Source: a virus
Length of the DNA stretch: 32,933 nucleotides
Reading direction: 5' to 3' (one strand)
IMG/VR virus record: IMGVR_UViG_3300025642_000016
Location: 1-32,933 of that record
The notes beneath the pieces are model-generated. The model saw only the letters and a program-made list of their open reading frames with translations, made no database searches and had not been told where the DNA came from. Made by a program: the position numbers and the translations under genes. Positions 1 to 5,816 of this stretch are shown here, piece after piece; positions within the stretch are counted from its first letter, which is position 1; each line of letters opens with the position of its first letter.

Positions 1-481
1 AATCGCCGTCCTTGCACCCTCTCGGCGTAGACCCGTCCAGCTCTACGCAGAGAACTTTCAACTGCTCCGGCGTGGGCTTGCAGATCATCTGGGCGGGTGG
101 CTCGGCGGGCGCTTCAGCGGAGCCATATAACGCAAACAAATCCTTGCTTAATTGTGGCAAGTGCTCCTTAATCCGTTTGGCATATTCCAGCACTCCATAA
201 CGACACGCTTCCACGTGAGCCGGATCGCACCCCGGGTGTTTGTCGAGGCGCAATATAAAGTATTCCGCGTTCACGTCGCATGGCGATCCGTCTGCGTGAC
301 TGACATGATACTTTATTTTTAACCCGTCGTGCTTATCCTCCGGCGTGGGCTTGGGGATGTCCTCGCGCTCCAGGTCGGCGAGGATGGCGCAGAGCTGATT
401 AACTTCACAAGGTGTATATGCAGTCCGCATTAATCCGTTAATCACCGCCCGTAACCGCTCTTTCATTTCTTTGTTATCCAT
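1..481 (-). CDS. Phage hypothetical protein, C-terminus cut by window edge
   Basis: The reading frame is open from an ATG at 481 to the window edge (160 codons, no stop seen), so the C-terminus is missing. The start follows a strong GGAGGTGGGTC ribosome site and lies inside the end of the MazG-like gene (8-base overlap). The middle holds a segment of the type KYHVSHADGSPCDVNAEYF followed by ILRLD and a helix GVLEYAKRI. From memory this resembles a small domain (K-Y-x-V-x-K/H-x-D-G ... YFVLRLD ... AYA) common in phage proteins of unknown function. The phrase CKPTPEQLKVLC near the edge repeats an earlier KPTPED, suggesting an internal repeat. Function unknown. Confidence 0.75.
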   Translation of the reverse strand, partial: MDNKEMKERLRAVINGLMRTAYTPCEVNQLCAILADLEREDIPKPTPEDKHDGLKIKYHVSHADGSPCDVNAEYFILRLDKHPGCDPAHVEACRYGVLEYAKRIKEHLPQLSKDLFALYGSAEAPAEPPAQMICKPTPEQLKVLCVELDGSTPRGCKDGD

Positions 482-755
482 GACCCACCTCCTTCTTGTT
501 CCATCGTTTTTTTGCAGTATTATCGGCAATCATCATGGCGAAGTTGGCTACGTCAGCGGTTTCTTCCACGGTATTTTTAATGTCGTCTTTATTACCGTCC
601 TCCAAAATGCTGCCGTCGAGTTCGTTGACTTCTTGTTCAATCCTATCCAGCAGGTATTGCGGTTCGCATTTTGACCAGTTACCTTTCCATTCGTTTTCTC
701 GAAGTTTTCTTTCCATTTGACGCGTGAACCAAAGCACTTCTTTCCTAATTTTCAT
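474..755 (-). CDS. MazG-like nucleotide pyrophosphohydrolase
   Basis: A 93-residue all-alpha protein with the signature of the MazG/dUTPase-like pyrophosphohydrolase superfamily. An early helix (FTRQMERKLRENEWKG) is followed by E-x-x-E in RIEQEVNEL and by E-E-T-A-D-V-A-N in EETADVANFAMM, the usual metal-binding acidic residues. Phages use such enzymes to hydrolyse dNTPs to dNMPs, either to adjust precursor pools or to blunt a host (p)ppGpp response. Start: ATG after AAGGAGGACGCAAA. The ATG overlaps the stop of the upstream gene by ATGA, so translation is probably coupled. The superfamily call is solid, the substrate unknown. Confidence 0.8.
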   Translation of the reverse strand: MKIRKEVLWFTRQMERKLRENEWKGNWSKCEPQYLLDRIEQEVNELDGSILEDGNKDDIKNTVEETADVANFAMMIADNTAKKRWNKKEVGHG

Positions 756-994
756 TTTGCGTCCTCCTTCTTGTTTCTCGCCGTGACCGCCTCCAGTTTT
801 TTACGACAAAATCCCACAAACATTTTGAGATTAAATTTGTAAAACGGTTCAGTTTTATACCTGTCCTTAATTAAATCTTCGGCATATTCAAGGCCAAATT
901 GAATATCGCCCGAATTATACCTCTCCTCTTCCCATTCATCAAACTGGCCGGTTAGTTCCATAAAATCCAACACCAGTAATTTACAGAGACTCAT
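752..994 (-). CDS. Hypothetical protein, 80 aa
   Basis: Small, charged, probably helical protein, not recognised. The start ATG overlaps the upstream stop by ATGA and is preceded by a very purine-rich ribosome site that includes eight consecutive G (forward-strand C 996-1003). The acidic middle (FDEWEEERYNSGD) and basic C-terminus (RKKLEAVTARNKKEDAK) give a polar charge distribution. It sits directly upstream of the MazG-like gene in a translationally coupled string. Confidence 0.7.
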   Translation of the reverse strand: MSLCKLLVLDFMELTGQFDEWEEERYNSGDIQFGLEYAEDLIKDRYKTEPFYKFNLKMFVGFCRKKLEAVTARNKKEDAK

Positions 995-1278
995 TCCCCC
1001 CCCTCCTTCTTGTCGCGCGTGACTGCCGCGATGCCGTCCTCTTTGTAAAAATCATCTACGTCGTGAACTTTGCCGTTCATTATTCTTAAACCACACCGCT
1101 CGCACACGGCACGGCAGAAGGCGAGGAGGTCGGAAGGGATAAAACAGATGCTTGTTCCGGTTGCGTTTCGGTAGATGCTAAGCAGGGGTAGCTTGGTATC
1201 TCTTTCTTTTATTATATCTACGCCCCCAGCTTCCATCCCGTCCAGCTTGTCCGCGATCTCGGCGTTTGATAATTTCAT
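991..1278 (-). CDS. Hypothetical protein, 95 aa
   Basis: Not recognised. A longer in-frame start exists at 1302, but the ATG at 1278 is preferred because GAGGAGGGGCAA precedes it and it overlaps the stop of the 44-residue gene upstream by ATGA. The N-terminus (MKLSNAEIADKLDGMEAGG) looks helical. A central FIPSDLLAFCRAVCERCG carries three cysteines. It ends in a lysine/glutamate-rich tail, and the end of the gene encodes part of the next gene's ribosome site. Confidence 0.7.
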   Translation of the reverse strand: MKLSNAEIADKLDGMEAGGVDIIKERDTKLPLLSIYRNATGTSICFIPSDLLAFCRAVCERCGLRIMNGKVHDVDDFYKEDGIAAVTRDKKEGGE

Positions 1279-1409
1279 TTGCCCCTCCTCGGCCAACTCC
1301 AAACACCATCATTATGACGTTTACGTTTATGGCCTTTATTCAATATACAGAAGTGCGGTATGCCCCAAAAGTCTCGTTTCCTCGCCCCGCACCGCCGTCG
1401 TTTTGTCAT
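1275..1409 (-). CDS. Tiny basic protein, 44 aa
   Basis: Short frame found by reading the gap between its neighbours. Its ATG (1409) overlaps the stop of the gene upstream by ATGA and its TGA overlaps the ATG of the gene downstream in the same way. That two-sided coupling is the main evidence it is real. The product is strongly basic (starts MTKRRRCGARKRDFWG, ends PRRGK), consistent with a nucleic-acid-binding peptide, but no family is recognised. No independent strong ribosome site precedes it, so it would rely on coupling. Confidence 0.55.
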   Translation of the reverse strand: MTKRRRCGARKRDFWGIPHFCILNKGHKRKRHNDGVWSWPRRGK

Positions 1410-1597
1410 AACAGCCTCTCAATGGCGGTCCGTCTATCTAATCCTATACGAACAAAATCTACCGCTAAATTGAGGAAATCATCGTGGTTAAATGCCATTG
1501 CTTCGCCCCGGTGTTCCCTTATTTTATTTTCGGCGATCATTCCTTCGCGCTTACAAATCAATGCCTGAAACTCACACTCGTATTCTACTTGGGTCAT
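1406..1597 (-). CDS. Hypothetical protein, 63 aa
   Basis: Not recognised. Two nearby ATGs are possible. The second (1597) is chosen because AAAGGAG lies at normal spacing from it, while the first (1603) sits only one base from the same site. It also gives the usual ATGA overlap with the upstream gene. The sequence suggests two helices separated by a short loop (N-terminal EYECEFQALICKREG; C-terminal DFLNLAVDFVRIGLDRR). Confidence 0.65.
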   Translation of the reverse strand: MTQVEYECEFQALICKREGMIAENKIREHRGEAMAFNHDDFLNLAVDFVRIGLDRRTAIERLL

Positions 1598-2097
1598 TTC
1601 CATTCTCCTTTATATGTTTCTATTTTGCCACAAATACGGCATTTGCGTGATTGTGGCTGGCCGTCTGGATAATAAACAAGTTGAACAGCAGATAACCAAT
1701 CCGTCCCCCAACAATGGAACCCAAACACCTTGCAGATTTCACCGCTGGCGGCGAGCTTGCGGATGTCATTGGCAGGGAACATGCCCTTGTATGCTTCCTC
1801 CAAAGCCTTCCAAAACTCCCTGCTAGCCGCATCAAGTGTAATGCCTTTGTCAATCGTTACCGCTCCATTCGTGCAACAGATTTCAACTGGGCCGATAGTG
1901 ATTGATTTAGCGACATAAACAGCGCTTGTCATCTGATAACATTCCAGCGGTTCAATGCGTGACGTTAGATCATTCGTCTCCCCCCGCATTGAATCTTCCA
2001 GCTTCTCAAGACGCAACATTACCTGATTCGTTTGCGTCTGCCCTCCCCGCCCCGTAGCGGCGAGCAGGAGCAGGGCGAGCGTGAGTGTGTATTTCAT
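1594..2097 (-). CDS. Exported protein with coiled coil and Cys motif, 167 aa
   Basis: Start ATG 2097 follows AAAGGAAACAA. A longer frame upstream has no good ribosome site and would bury the signal sequence. Residues 1-20 (KYTLTLALLLLAATGRGG) form a typical cleavable or lipoprotein-like signal peptide without an obvious lipobox cysteine. A short heptad-rich segment (VMLRLEKLEDSMRGE) follows, then a domain of unknown fold. The C-terminus has a C-R-I-C-G pair followed by an aromatic/basic ending (GKIETYKGEWK) that echoes the zinc-like gene at 4376-4603. It probably acts in the envelope. An anchored spanin or superinfection factor is possible but cannot be shown. Confidence 0.7.
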   Translation of the reverse strand: MKYTLTLALLLLAATGRGGQTQTNQVMLRLEKLEDSMRGETNDLTSRIEPLECYQMTSAVYVAKSITIGPVEICCTNGAVTIDKGITLDAASREFWKALEEAYKGMFPANDIRKLAASGEICKVFGFHCWGTDWLSAVQLVYYPDGQPQSRKCRICGKIETYKGEWK

Positions 2098-2114
2098 TTG
2101 TTTCCTTTCGTTTG

Positions 2115-2819
2115 TTACGTTCCGTGGTTGCCGCAATCAGGTATCGTGTAATTCCATATTCCCTGTTTTCCCCTAACGCATATCGGCTCTATCACTTTTA
2201 TGTCAGCAAGGATTAGCCCGTACCTTTTTGTTTCTCCGCAATTAATTAAGGCTTGCTGGGAATCGTTGGCCTTTAGGATTCTATGCTGCTTCACAAAAAC
2301 AGTTCCGAGCAATTTGCCTTTTATATCAACGAAGTCGGCCGTGTCTATAACTTGCCCCATAGATATATATTGAGAGGCAAGATGTGCGGCCTCTTTGTCC
2401 CACTTTAGCCCAGCGTGGATGCCGATTGTTTTCCCTTCAAGACAGGCAAATCTACTATGGGTTCGGGTTTCAATGGTTTTCCACCCCGCCATTATCCAAG
2501 AAGCCCACGGTTGCCAAAGCGTAATTACTGGTATTATCATATCCCCCCCCCCCTTCTTTCCCCCGGCGAGCAGGCCGGGCATTCGTGGTTTGATAACCGC
2601 CATCATTTCAAAGTGACCAGCCTTACCCGTCAATAAGTCCCGGAGCCATCTACGCATCCAAGCGTTTTCCCGCTTGAGCTCGACCTCGTTGCCGGGGTGC
2701 AGGTGGTAGCGAACCAATTTGTATCCGTGTTTTACGGGATACTTTTTGGTTGTCCATGCTCCGTTCAAATCACAACCGGGGTGATGTAACACCCACACCG
2801 CTTTCGGATACTTTGTCAT
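2115..2819 (-). CDS. ASCH-domain protein fused to an upstream unknown ORF across a G11 tract
   Basis: As given, one 234-residue frame. Residues 1-93 (MTKYPKAVWVLHHPG...) are unrecognised and basic. Residues 94-234 are an ASCH domain, shown by an N-terminal strand plus LWQPWASWIMAG, the signature G-W-K-T-I-E-T-R, then IGIHAGLKWDKEA. ASCH domains share the PUA-like fold, bind RNA or modified nucleosides, and one member hydrolyses N4-acetylcytidine. The two parts are joined through 11 consecutive G followed by ATATGATA. With 10 G the first part would stop at TGA, overlapping an ATG (2540) that starts the ASCH domain, the ATGA architecture used throughout this region. I suspect two genes, or a slippage switch. 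The start at 2819 overlaps the upstream stop by ATGA. Confidence 0.75.
   Translation of the reverse strand: MTKYPKAVWVLHHPGCDLNGAWTTKKYPVKHGYKLVRYHLHPGNEVELKRENAWMRRWLRDLLTGKAGHFEMMAVIKPRMPGLLAGGKKGGGDMIIPVITLWQPWASWIMAGWKTIETRTHSRFACLEGKTIGIHAGLKWDKEAAHLASQYISMGQVIDTADFVDIKGKLLGTVFVKQHRILKANDSQQALINCGETKRYGLILADIKVIEPICVRGKQGIWNYTIPDCGNHGT
2543..2553 (-). repeat. G11 homopolymer inside or between two genes
   Basis: Eleven C on the forward strand, eleven G in the coding sense. It joins the N-terminal unknown part to the ASCH domain in one frame and ends two bases before an ATG, where it can also act as a ribosome site. Removing one G restores a TGA stop that overlaps this ATG by ATGA. Homopolymers of this length are prone to polymerase slippage and to sequencing error. 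Confidence 0.9.
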
Positions 2820-3004
2820 TCACCCTCCTTTGCTTCCTTCACGATCCTGCGGACTTCATCTGCCAGAGCCTCGAAGCAACGTCTGACATTTTCAGCTTTT
2901 CCAGCATCATACAGACAGGTATCTTCAGTCTGCGAATAAATCTTACACAGCCTCTCCGCCAGCCCCGCGTCAAGTGGTTTGGGGTTCATGGTGTCCTTTT
3001 TCAT
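2816..3004 (-). CDS. Hypothetical protein, 62 aa
   Basis: Not recognised. The ATG at 3004 is preferred over 3013 because it overlaps the stop of the Gp37/Gp68 gene by ATGA and has AGGAGG at about 11 bases, whereas 3013 is only two bases from it. The sequence is acidic and helical (RRCFEALADEVRRIVKEAK near the C-terminus). It is translationally coupled on both sides and lies between the DUF5131 and ASCH genes, which suggests a shared operon role but not a defined function. Confidence 0.65.
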   Translation of the reverse strand: MKKDTMNPKPLDAGLAERLCKIYSQTEDTCLYDAGKAENVRRCFEALADEVRRIVKEAKEGE

Positions 3005-3726
3005 TTCGGCCATTCCCTCCTGATAAAGTCTTTGCGTTTGTCAAAAAAAGGCACTCTGGCGGACTCGCATTGATCGGCTAATTCTGAAATAGCATACTTT
3101 GGACACTCCCGTGCTCCCGGTCCCGTTTCTGGCCCGGCGATCACCCAATCAATACCCGCCATTGCACTTAATGAATCCGCGCCATTGAATGCGGAATAAC
3201 ATAAATCTACCGGCTCCAACATCGGCTCCACGCTTACGAAATGTACTGCCGCAGGGATTGACAATAGAATCGGAATGCGCTCATCCGCCCGCGCCTGGTT
3301 CTCAGCCGTCACGCCAAGCCAAACATTAGGCCAGGGTTCAGTTCCATGTTTTGTGTTCTTGGCAAAAAAGTCAGCCATCCGTTTTGGCCGCTTGGTCAAA
3401 ATCATATAGGTGTGCAGGCATGGCTGGAGAATATCCGTTGACATCGCGTTAAAGACTTTTTTAATCCATTCGTCCGACACATCCTCATGGAATAAATCGC
3501 CCATCGAGCAGACAAATGCGCGTCGTGGTTTTTTCCATCGCAACGGTTCGTTTAGCTTGTCCGGATGAAGTGTCACGGCAAACCCATCGCCAGTCGGATA
3601 CCCATACCGCCCCGCCAGCCGCTTTGCCATTCGTGAGGCGTAGCAATGCTGGCACGCTTCGCTGATCGGCGTGCATCCTGTCACCGGATTCCAAGTTTCG
3701 TCACACCATTCAATTTTCGTTGTCAT
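3001..3726 (-). CDS. Phage Gp37/Gp68 family (DUF5131) protein
   Basis: A 241-residue protein with the hallmark of the Gp37/Gp68 family: a start of the form TKIEWCDETWNPVTGC, then a cysteine cluster C18-x6-C25-x2-C28 ending in CYA, later FVCSMGDLFHEDV, a lysine/arginine strand ILTKRP, WLGVTAENQARADERI and the late SVEPML...GPETGPGARE. The family is widespread in phages, with no reaction I can state with confidence. The three-cysteine cluster and strand order recall radical-SAM barrels such as spore photoproduct lyase, which is an inference. It is coupled by ATGA to the PP-loop gene upstream. Start after AGGAGGACAG. Confidence 0.85.
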   Translation of the reverse strand: MTTKIEWCDETWNPVTGCTPISEACQHCYASRMAKRLAGRYGYPTGDGFAVTLHPDKLNEPLRWKKPRRAFVCSMGDLFHEDVSDEWIKKVFNAMSTDILQPCLHTYMILTKRPKRMADFFAKNTKHGTEPWPNVWLGVTAENQARADERIPILLSIPAAVHFVSVEPMLEPVDLCYSAFNGADSLSAMAGIDWVIAGPETGPGARECPKYAISELADQCESARVPFFDKRKDFIRREWPK

Positions 3727-4343
3727 CTGTCCTCCTCGCGTTCACGCCCGGCGGCAATGCCGTCAAGCCGTTGCCATTCTTTCTCTAATTCGGGGTAATG
3801 CTGTTTAATCAACCGGCGTTTTGTCTTCCCGCCTTTAGGACAAAAAGCGCAAGATACCCTGTCAAAAACATCGTAAAGCCCATCCCAATCATAGCCGAGC
3901 GATTTACAATAACGCAAGCTGTCGAGTTCCCCCCATCCTAATTCAATCAACGGAAACTTCACCGGCCACTTCCGGTTTAACATCCAGCCGGTTTGCGTTC
4001 GCTTGGTCTCATCGGCTGAAAATCCGATATACTCCGTTTTGTCGCCTTTGATTCCACGGATATACTTTAGACAAGTTCGATGCTTACACGCCGTACACCA
4101 CCCGCCAGAAGATCTCGGCCAACCCCAGCACGCTAACTGCTCGTTAAAATGACGGTAATATCTCACCTTTACTATTTGTAATCCTGTTTTATCCTGCACT
4201 TGCTGGATATGTTTTGCCATCTGCGGGAAGTCCCATTCACACTCAAAACAAACCACCTTATCAATCTGAACGCCCTGCTCGATCAGCTTGTGGAGCATGG
4301 CTGTGGAATCCTTGCCACCCGAAAACGAGACGATGTGTTTCAT
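3723..4343 (-). CDS. PP-loop ATPase, PAPS-reductase-like
   Basis: 206 residues. The N-terminal strand ends in the PP-loop S8-G-G-K-D-S13, which binds ATP or PAPS pyrophosphate in the adenosine-phosphosulfate reductase and N-type ATPase superfamily. Cysteines cluster at C83-x2-C86-x4-C91 (GWCTACKHRTC) and at C165-x2-C168 (SCAFCPK), fitting an iron-sulfur or zinc site as in thiolation and DndC-type enzymes. Phage members are often called PAPS reductase, but sulfate assimilation is unlikely here. Nucleotide adenylation or thiolation is more plausible and unproven. Start ATG after GCGAGGAATAAACC. It is coupled by ATGA to the Gp37/Gp68 gene. Confidence 0.85.
   Translation of the reverse strand: MKHIVSFSGGKDSTAMLHKLIEQGVQIDKVVCFECEWDFPQMAKHIQQVQDKTGLQIVKVRYYRHFNEQLACWGWPRSSGGWCTACKHRTCLKYIRGIKGDKTEYIGFSADETKRTQTGWMLNRKWPVKFPLIELGWGELDSLRYCKSLGYDWDGLYDVFDRVSCAFCPKGGKTKRRLIKQHYPELEKEWQRLDGIAAGREREEDR
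3733..3755. repeat. 23-bp direct repeat, copy 1 (leader of the Gp37/Gp68 gene)
   Basis: Identical over 23 bases to 4351-4373 (core TTCACGCCCGGCGGC). This copy encodes the C-terminal AAGRERE of the PP-loop protein and carries the GCGAGGA ribosome site of the next gene. Confidence 0.85.
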
Positions 4344-4350
4344 GGTTTAT

Positions 4351-4373
4351 TCCTCGCGTTCACGCCCGGCGGC
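4351..4373. repeat. 23-bp direct repeat, copy 2 (leader of the PP-loop gene)
   Basis: Second copy of the 23-base repeat at 3733-3755. Here it is non-coding, between the stop of the 75-residue gene and the PP-loop start, and again supplies the GCGAGGA ribosome site. Two genes therefore begin behind the same leader. Confidence 0.85.
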
Positions 4374-4375
4374 GG

Positions 4376-4603
4376 TTAGCTGCACTTCCATTCTCCCCTA
4401 TATCGCTTCCGTTCTCGACACCAAAACCGCGTCGAGTCGTAAAAAACCTGAGCGTTGAGTTTCTTCGCCCATCGCCTCCGCCCACATTTCCAACAGCGGA
4501 ACAGATGGCGAGGGGAATAGCGGAAGTGCATCGGTTTTCCACCCATGCTTCTATCAATGAAATGCGTGGCCGGTTGCATGTCTGCTGAAAATAGATGATT
4601 CAT
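4376..4603 (-). CDS. Small zinc-finger-like protein, 75 aa
   Basis: Start ATG after GGAGAGAATAA. A central CWKCGRRRWAKKL followed by FYDSTRFWCRERKRYRG gives a C-x2-C pair and a later cysteine, with a final KCS, suggesting a treble-clef or ribbon zinc site with one irregular ligand. Basic, aromatic-rich; likely nucleic-acid or protein binding. Its ending (RYRGEWK) resembles that of the protein at 1594-2097. A competing frame in the same place (4360-4557) lacks such features and is treated as a shadow. Confidence 0.6.
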   Translation of the reverse strand: MNHLFSADMQPATHFIDRSMGGKPMHFRYSPRHLFRCWKCGRRRWAKKLNAQVFYDSTRFWCRERKRYRGEWKCS

Positions 4604-4651
4604 TTATTCTCTCCGGCGGTCAGCCCACGGGGGCGGGTTGCTTGCACGGCT

Positions 4652-4840
4652 CTATTTTCCTTTGTGCGTTCCAATTCCAACAATCACATGCGCAAATATC
4701 ACCCCAAAGAATCCACACCCGATTATCCAGCCCCAACTTTTCGGTGTTAATCCCCAACCGTAAATCATCGTTAGAATTGAGACTGTTACAGCGATCATTA
4801 AGCCGAATACAGTAACCAAGAATTTACGAATTGCATCCAT
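4652..4840 (-). CDS. Two-span membrane protein, 62 aa
   Basis: Start ATG after AAAGGATAAAGTC. After a short basic start (MDAIRKF) come two hydrophobic stretches, about residues 7-28 and 35-57, separated by GLTPKSWGW, ending THKGK. This small two-helix topology fits a holin or an envelope-modifying early protein, but the gene is far from the lysin (12169-12564) and no family is recognised. Confidence 0.65.
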   Translation of the reverse strand: MDAIRKFLVTVFGLMIAVTVSILTMIYGWGLTPKSWGWIIGCGFFGVIFAHVIVGIGTHKGK

Positions 4841-4871
4841 GACTTTATCCTTTCGTTTGTTTCCCCTCCCT

Positions 4872-4891
4872 GCGGGAGAGTTCTATGCGGG
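4872..4891. repeat. 20-bp direct repeat, copy 1 (leader of the membrane protein gene)
   Basis: GCGGGAGAGTTCTATGCGGG, identical to 5049-5068. In the gene sense it ends in a short hairpin (CTCCC-GCA-GGGAG) lying upstream of the ribosome site of the gene at 4652-4840. Confidence 0.8.
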
Positions 4892-4896
4892 TTGCT

Positions 4897-5028
4897 TTAT
4901 CCCAATACCATTTTTTGTTTGCAAAACTCACATACCCAATCTTGATCTGCTTCTATGTTTTCAAGAGACACTAATTGCATCTCCCCGCATTTCGGACACC
5001 GAAAAAGAATCATCTTAATTTTTTTCAT
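4897..5028 (-). CDS. Zinc-ribbon protein, 43 aa
   Basis: Short frame found by reading the gap. ATG at 5028 follows AAAGGAATGACAG, and the frame ends at TAA 4897. The product has two C-x2-C knuckles, CPKC at residues 11-14 and CEFC at 33-36, about 18 residues apart, which is the classic rubredoxin-like zinc ribbon layout. Such phage mini-ribbons usually bind nucleic acid or a transcription partner; nothing more specific can be said. It is framed by two copies of a 20-bp leader repeat (4872-4891 and 5049-5068). Confidence 0.75.
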   Translation of the reverse strand: MKKIKMILFRCPKCGEMQLVSLENIEADQDWVCEFCKQKMVLG

Positions 5029-5048
5029 CTGTCATTCCTTTCCTCCCG

Positions 5049-5068
5049 GCGGGAGAGTTCTATGCGGG
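5049..5068. repeat. 20-bp direct repeat, copy 2 (leader of the zinc-ribbon gene)
   Basis: Second copy of the 20-base repeat, preceding the 43-residue zinc-ribbon gene. In the gene sense it forms CTCCCG-C-CGGGAG, a 6-bp hairpin just ahead of AAAGGA. The downstream half differs slightly from copy 1 but keeps pairing. Confidence 0.8.
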
Positions 5069-5076
5069 CGATTGCG

Positions 5077-5622
5077 TTAGCCCCACTGCTCGGCCATTGC
5101 TTGTGCTACTCCGATTAGTGTCCGACTGCGATTCTTCCATCTATCCGGTCCTGGCGGCTCTTTATGAACTCTCGCCAGCCGACCATTCACTATATTTGTC
5201 GGCGTCAACTTAGGAAGATTCTTGAGCCATAAACAAGTTGCTTTCGTTTCTCCATGCCCAAACTGCCAAGGCTGGATAATCTGATCTGGTTTGCGCCAGA
5301 TCGTTGACATAATTCCAACGGGGTTTTCCGTGCAGGTCTTTGGAATAGAACATCGCGCTAATTCCAAGAAAAACCAGATCGCCTTTCGTTGTTCAATTTG
5401 TTTTGTCTTGAACCACCGCGCCCCGCTAACGGCCAGATGTGTGCAAGGTGGGTGGAATATCCCTAAGTCCCAGCCAGCATCAAGAATTTTGATAACATCA
5501 CCTTGGATATGATTACCTCCACGCTCACACGGCAGAAGGTCGCAACTCCATGCGTCATGGCCACGCGCTATAAAAGCCTCTCGAACAATCGCGGAAAACT
5601 CACAGCCGATTAAGATTTTCAT
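5077..5622 (-). CDS. DNA cytosine-methyltransferase-like phage protein
   Basis: 181 residues; start ATG after GGAGAAAA. It begins with KILIGCEFSAIVREAF, a glycine/acid SAM-binding strand typical of C5 methyltransferase-like folds. It has an acidic residue after the second strand (SCDLLPCE), then HPPC60THLAVSGARW, where P-P-C matches the catalytic loop of C5-cytosine methyltransferases. TENPVG and QPWQFGHGETKATCLWLKN follow, also usual in this phage family. It is shorter than full restriction-type methyltransferases and has no obvious target-recognition domain. It may modify phage DNA against restriction, but activity is unproven. Confidence 0.75.
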   Translation of the reverse strand: MKILIGCEFSAIVREAFIARGHDAWSCDLLPCERGGNHIQGDVIKILDAGWDLGIFHPPCTHLAVSGARWFKTKQIEQRKAIWFFLELARCSIPKTCTENPVGIMSTIWRKPDQIIQPWQFGHGETKATCLWLKNLPKLTPTNIVNGRLARVHKEPPGPDRWKNRSRTLIGVAQAMAEQWG

Positions 5623-5641
5623 TTTTCTCCATCCTCCCGCG

Positions 5642-5782
5642 TTAAAACGTAACAGTCAAAACCAGTACCGCCGCTGCTATCCAGTAAATCGCATGGCGGA
5701 TGTCGCCGTGCCAGAAATATACGGCAGACGCTCCGATGCTCAATGCAACCTGAATTACAGGGAATATAGTTTGTGGGTTCAT
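5642..5782 (-). CDS. Small membrane protein, 46 aa
   Basis: Short frame read from the gap. The ATG at 5782 gives MNPQTIFPVIQVALSIG, a first hydrophobic helix, then WHGDIRHAIYW and a second hydrophobic helix ending LVLTVTF. The pattern of helix, G-D-x-R-x-A-x-Y-W turn and helix is one I associate with small uncharacterised phage membrane proteins. Two further in-frame ATGs lie upstream (5797, 5794) beside CAGGG, so the exact start is uncertain. Possible holin-like role, not demonstrated. Confidence 0.6.
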   Translation of the reverse strand: MNPQTIFPVIQVALSIGASAVYFWHGDIRHAIYWIAAAVLVLTVTF

Positions 5783-5816
5783 TCGTTTTAACATCATCCC
5801 TGGGGCGGTGCGGGAG

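Noticed and set aside
4360-4557. 65-residue minus-strand ORF overlapping the zinc-finger-like gene
   Set aside because: The overlapping frame at 4376-4603 has a ribosome site and cysteine motifs; this one has neither.
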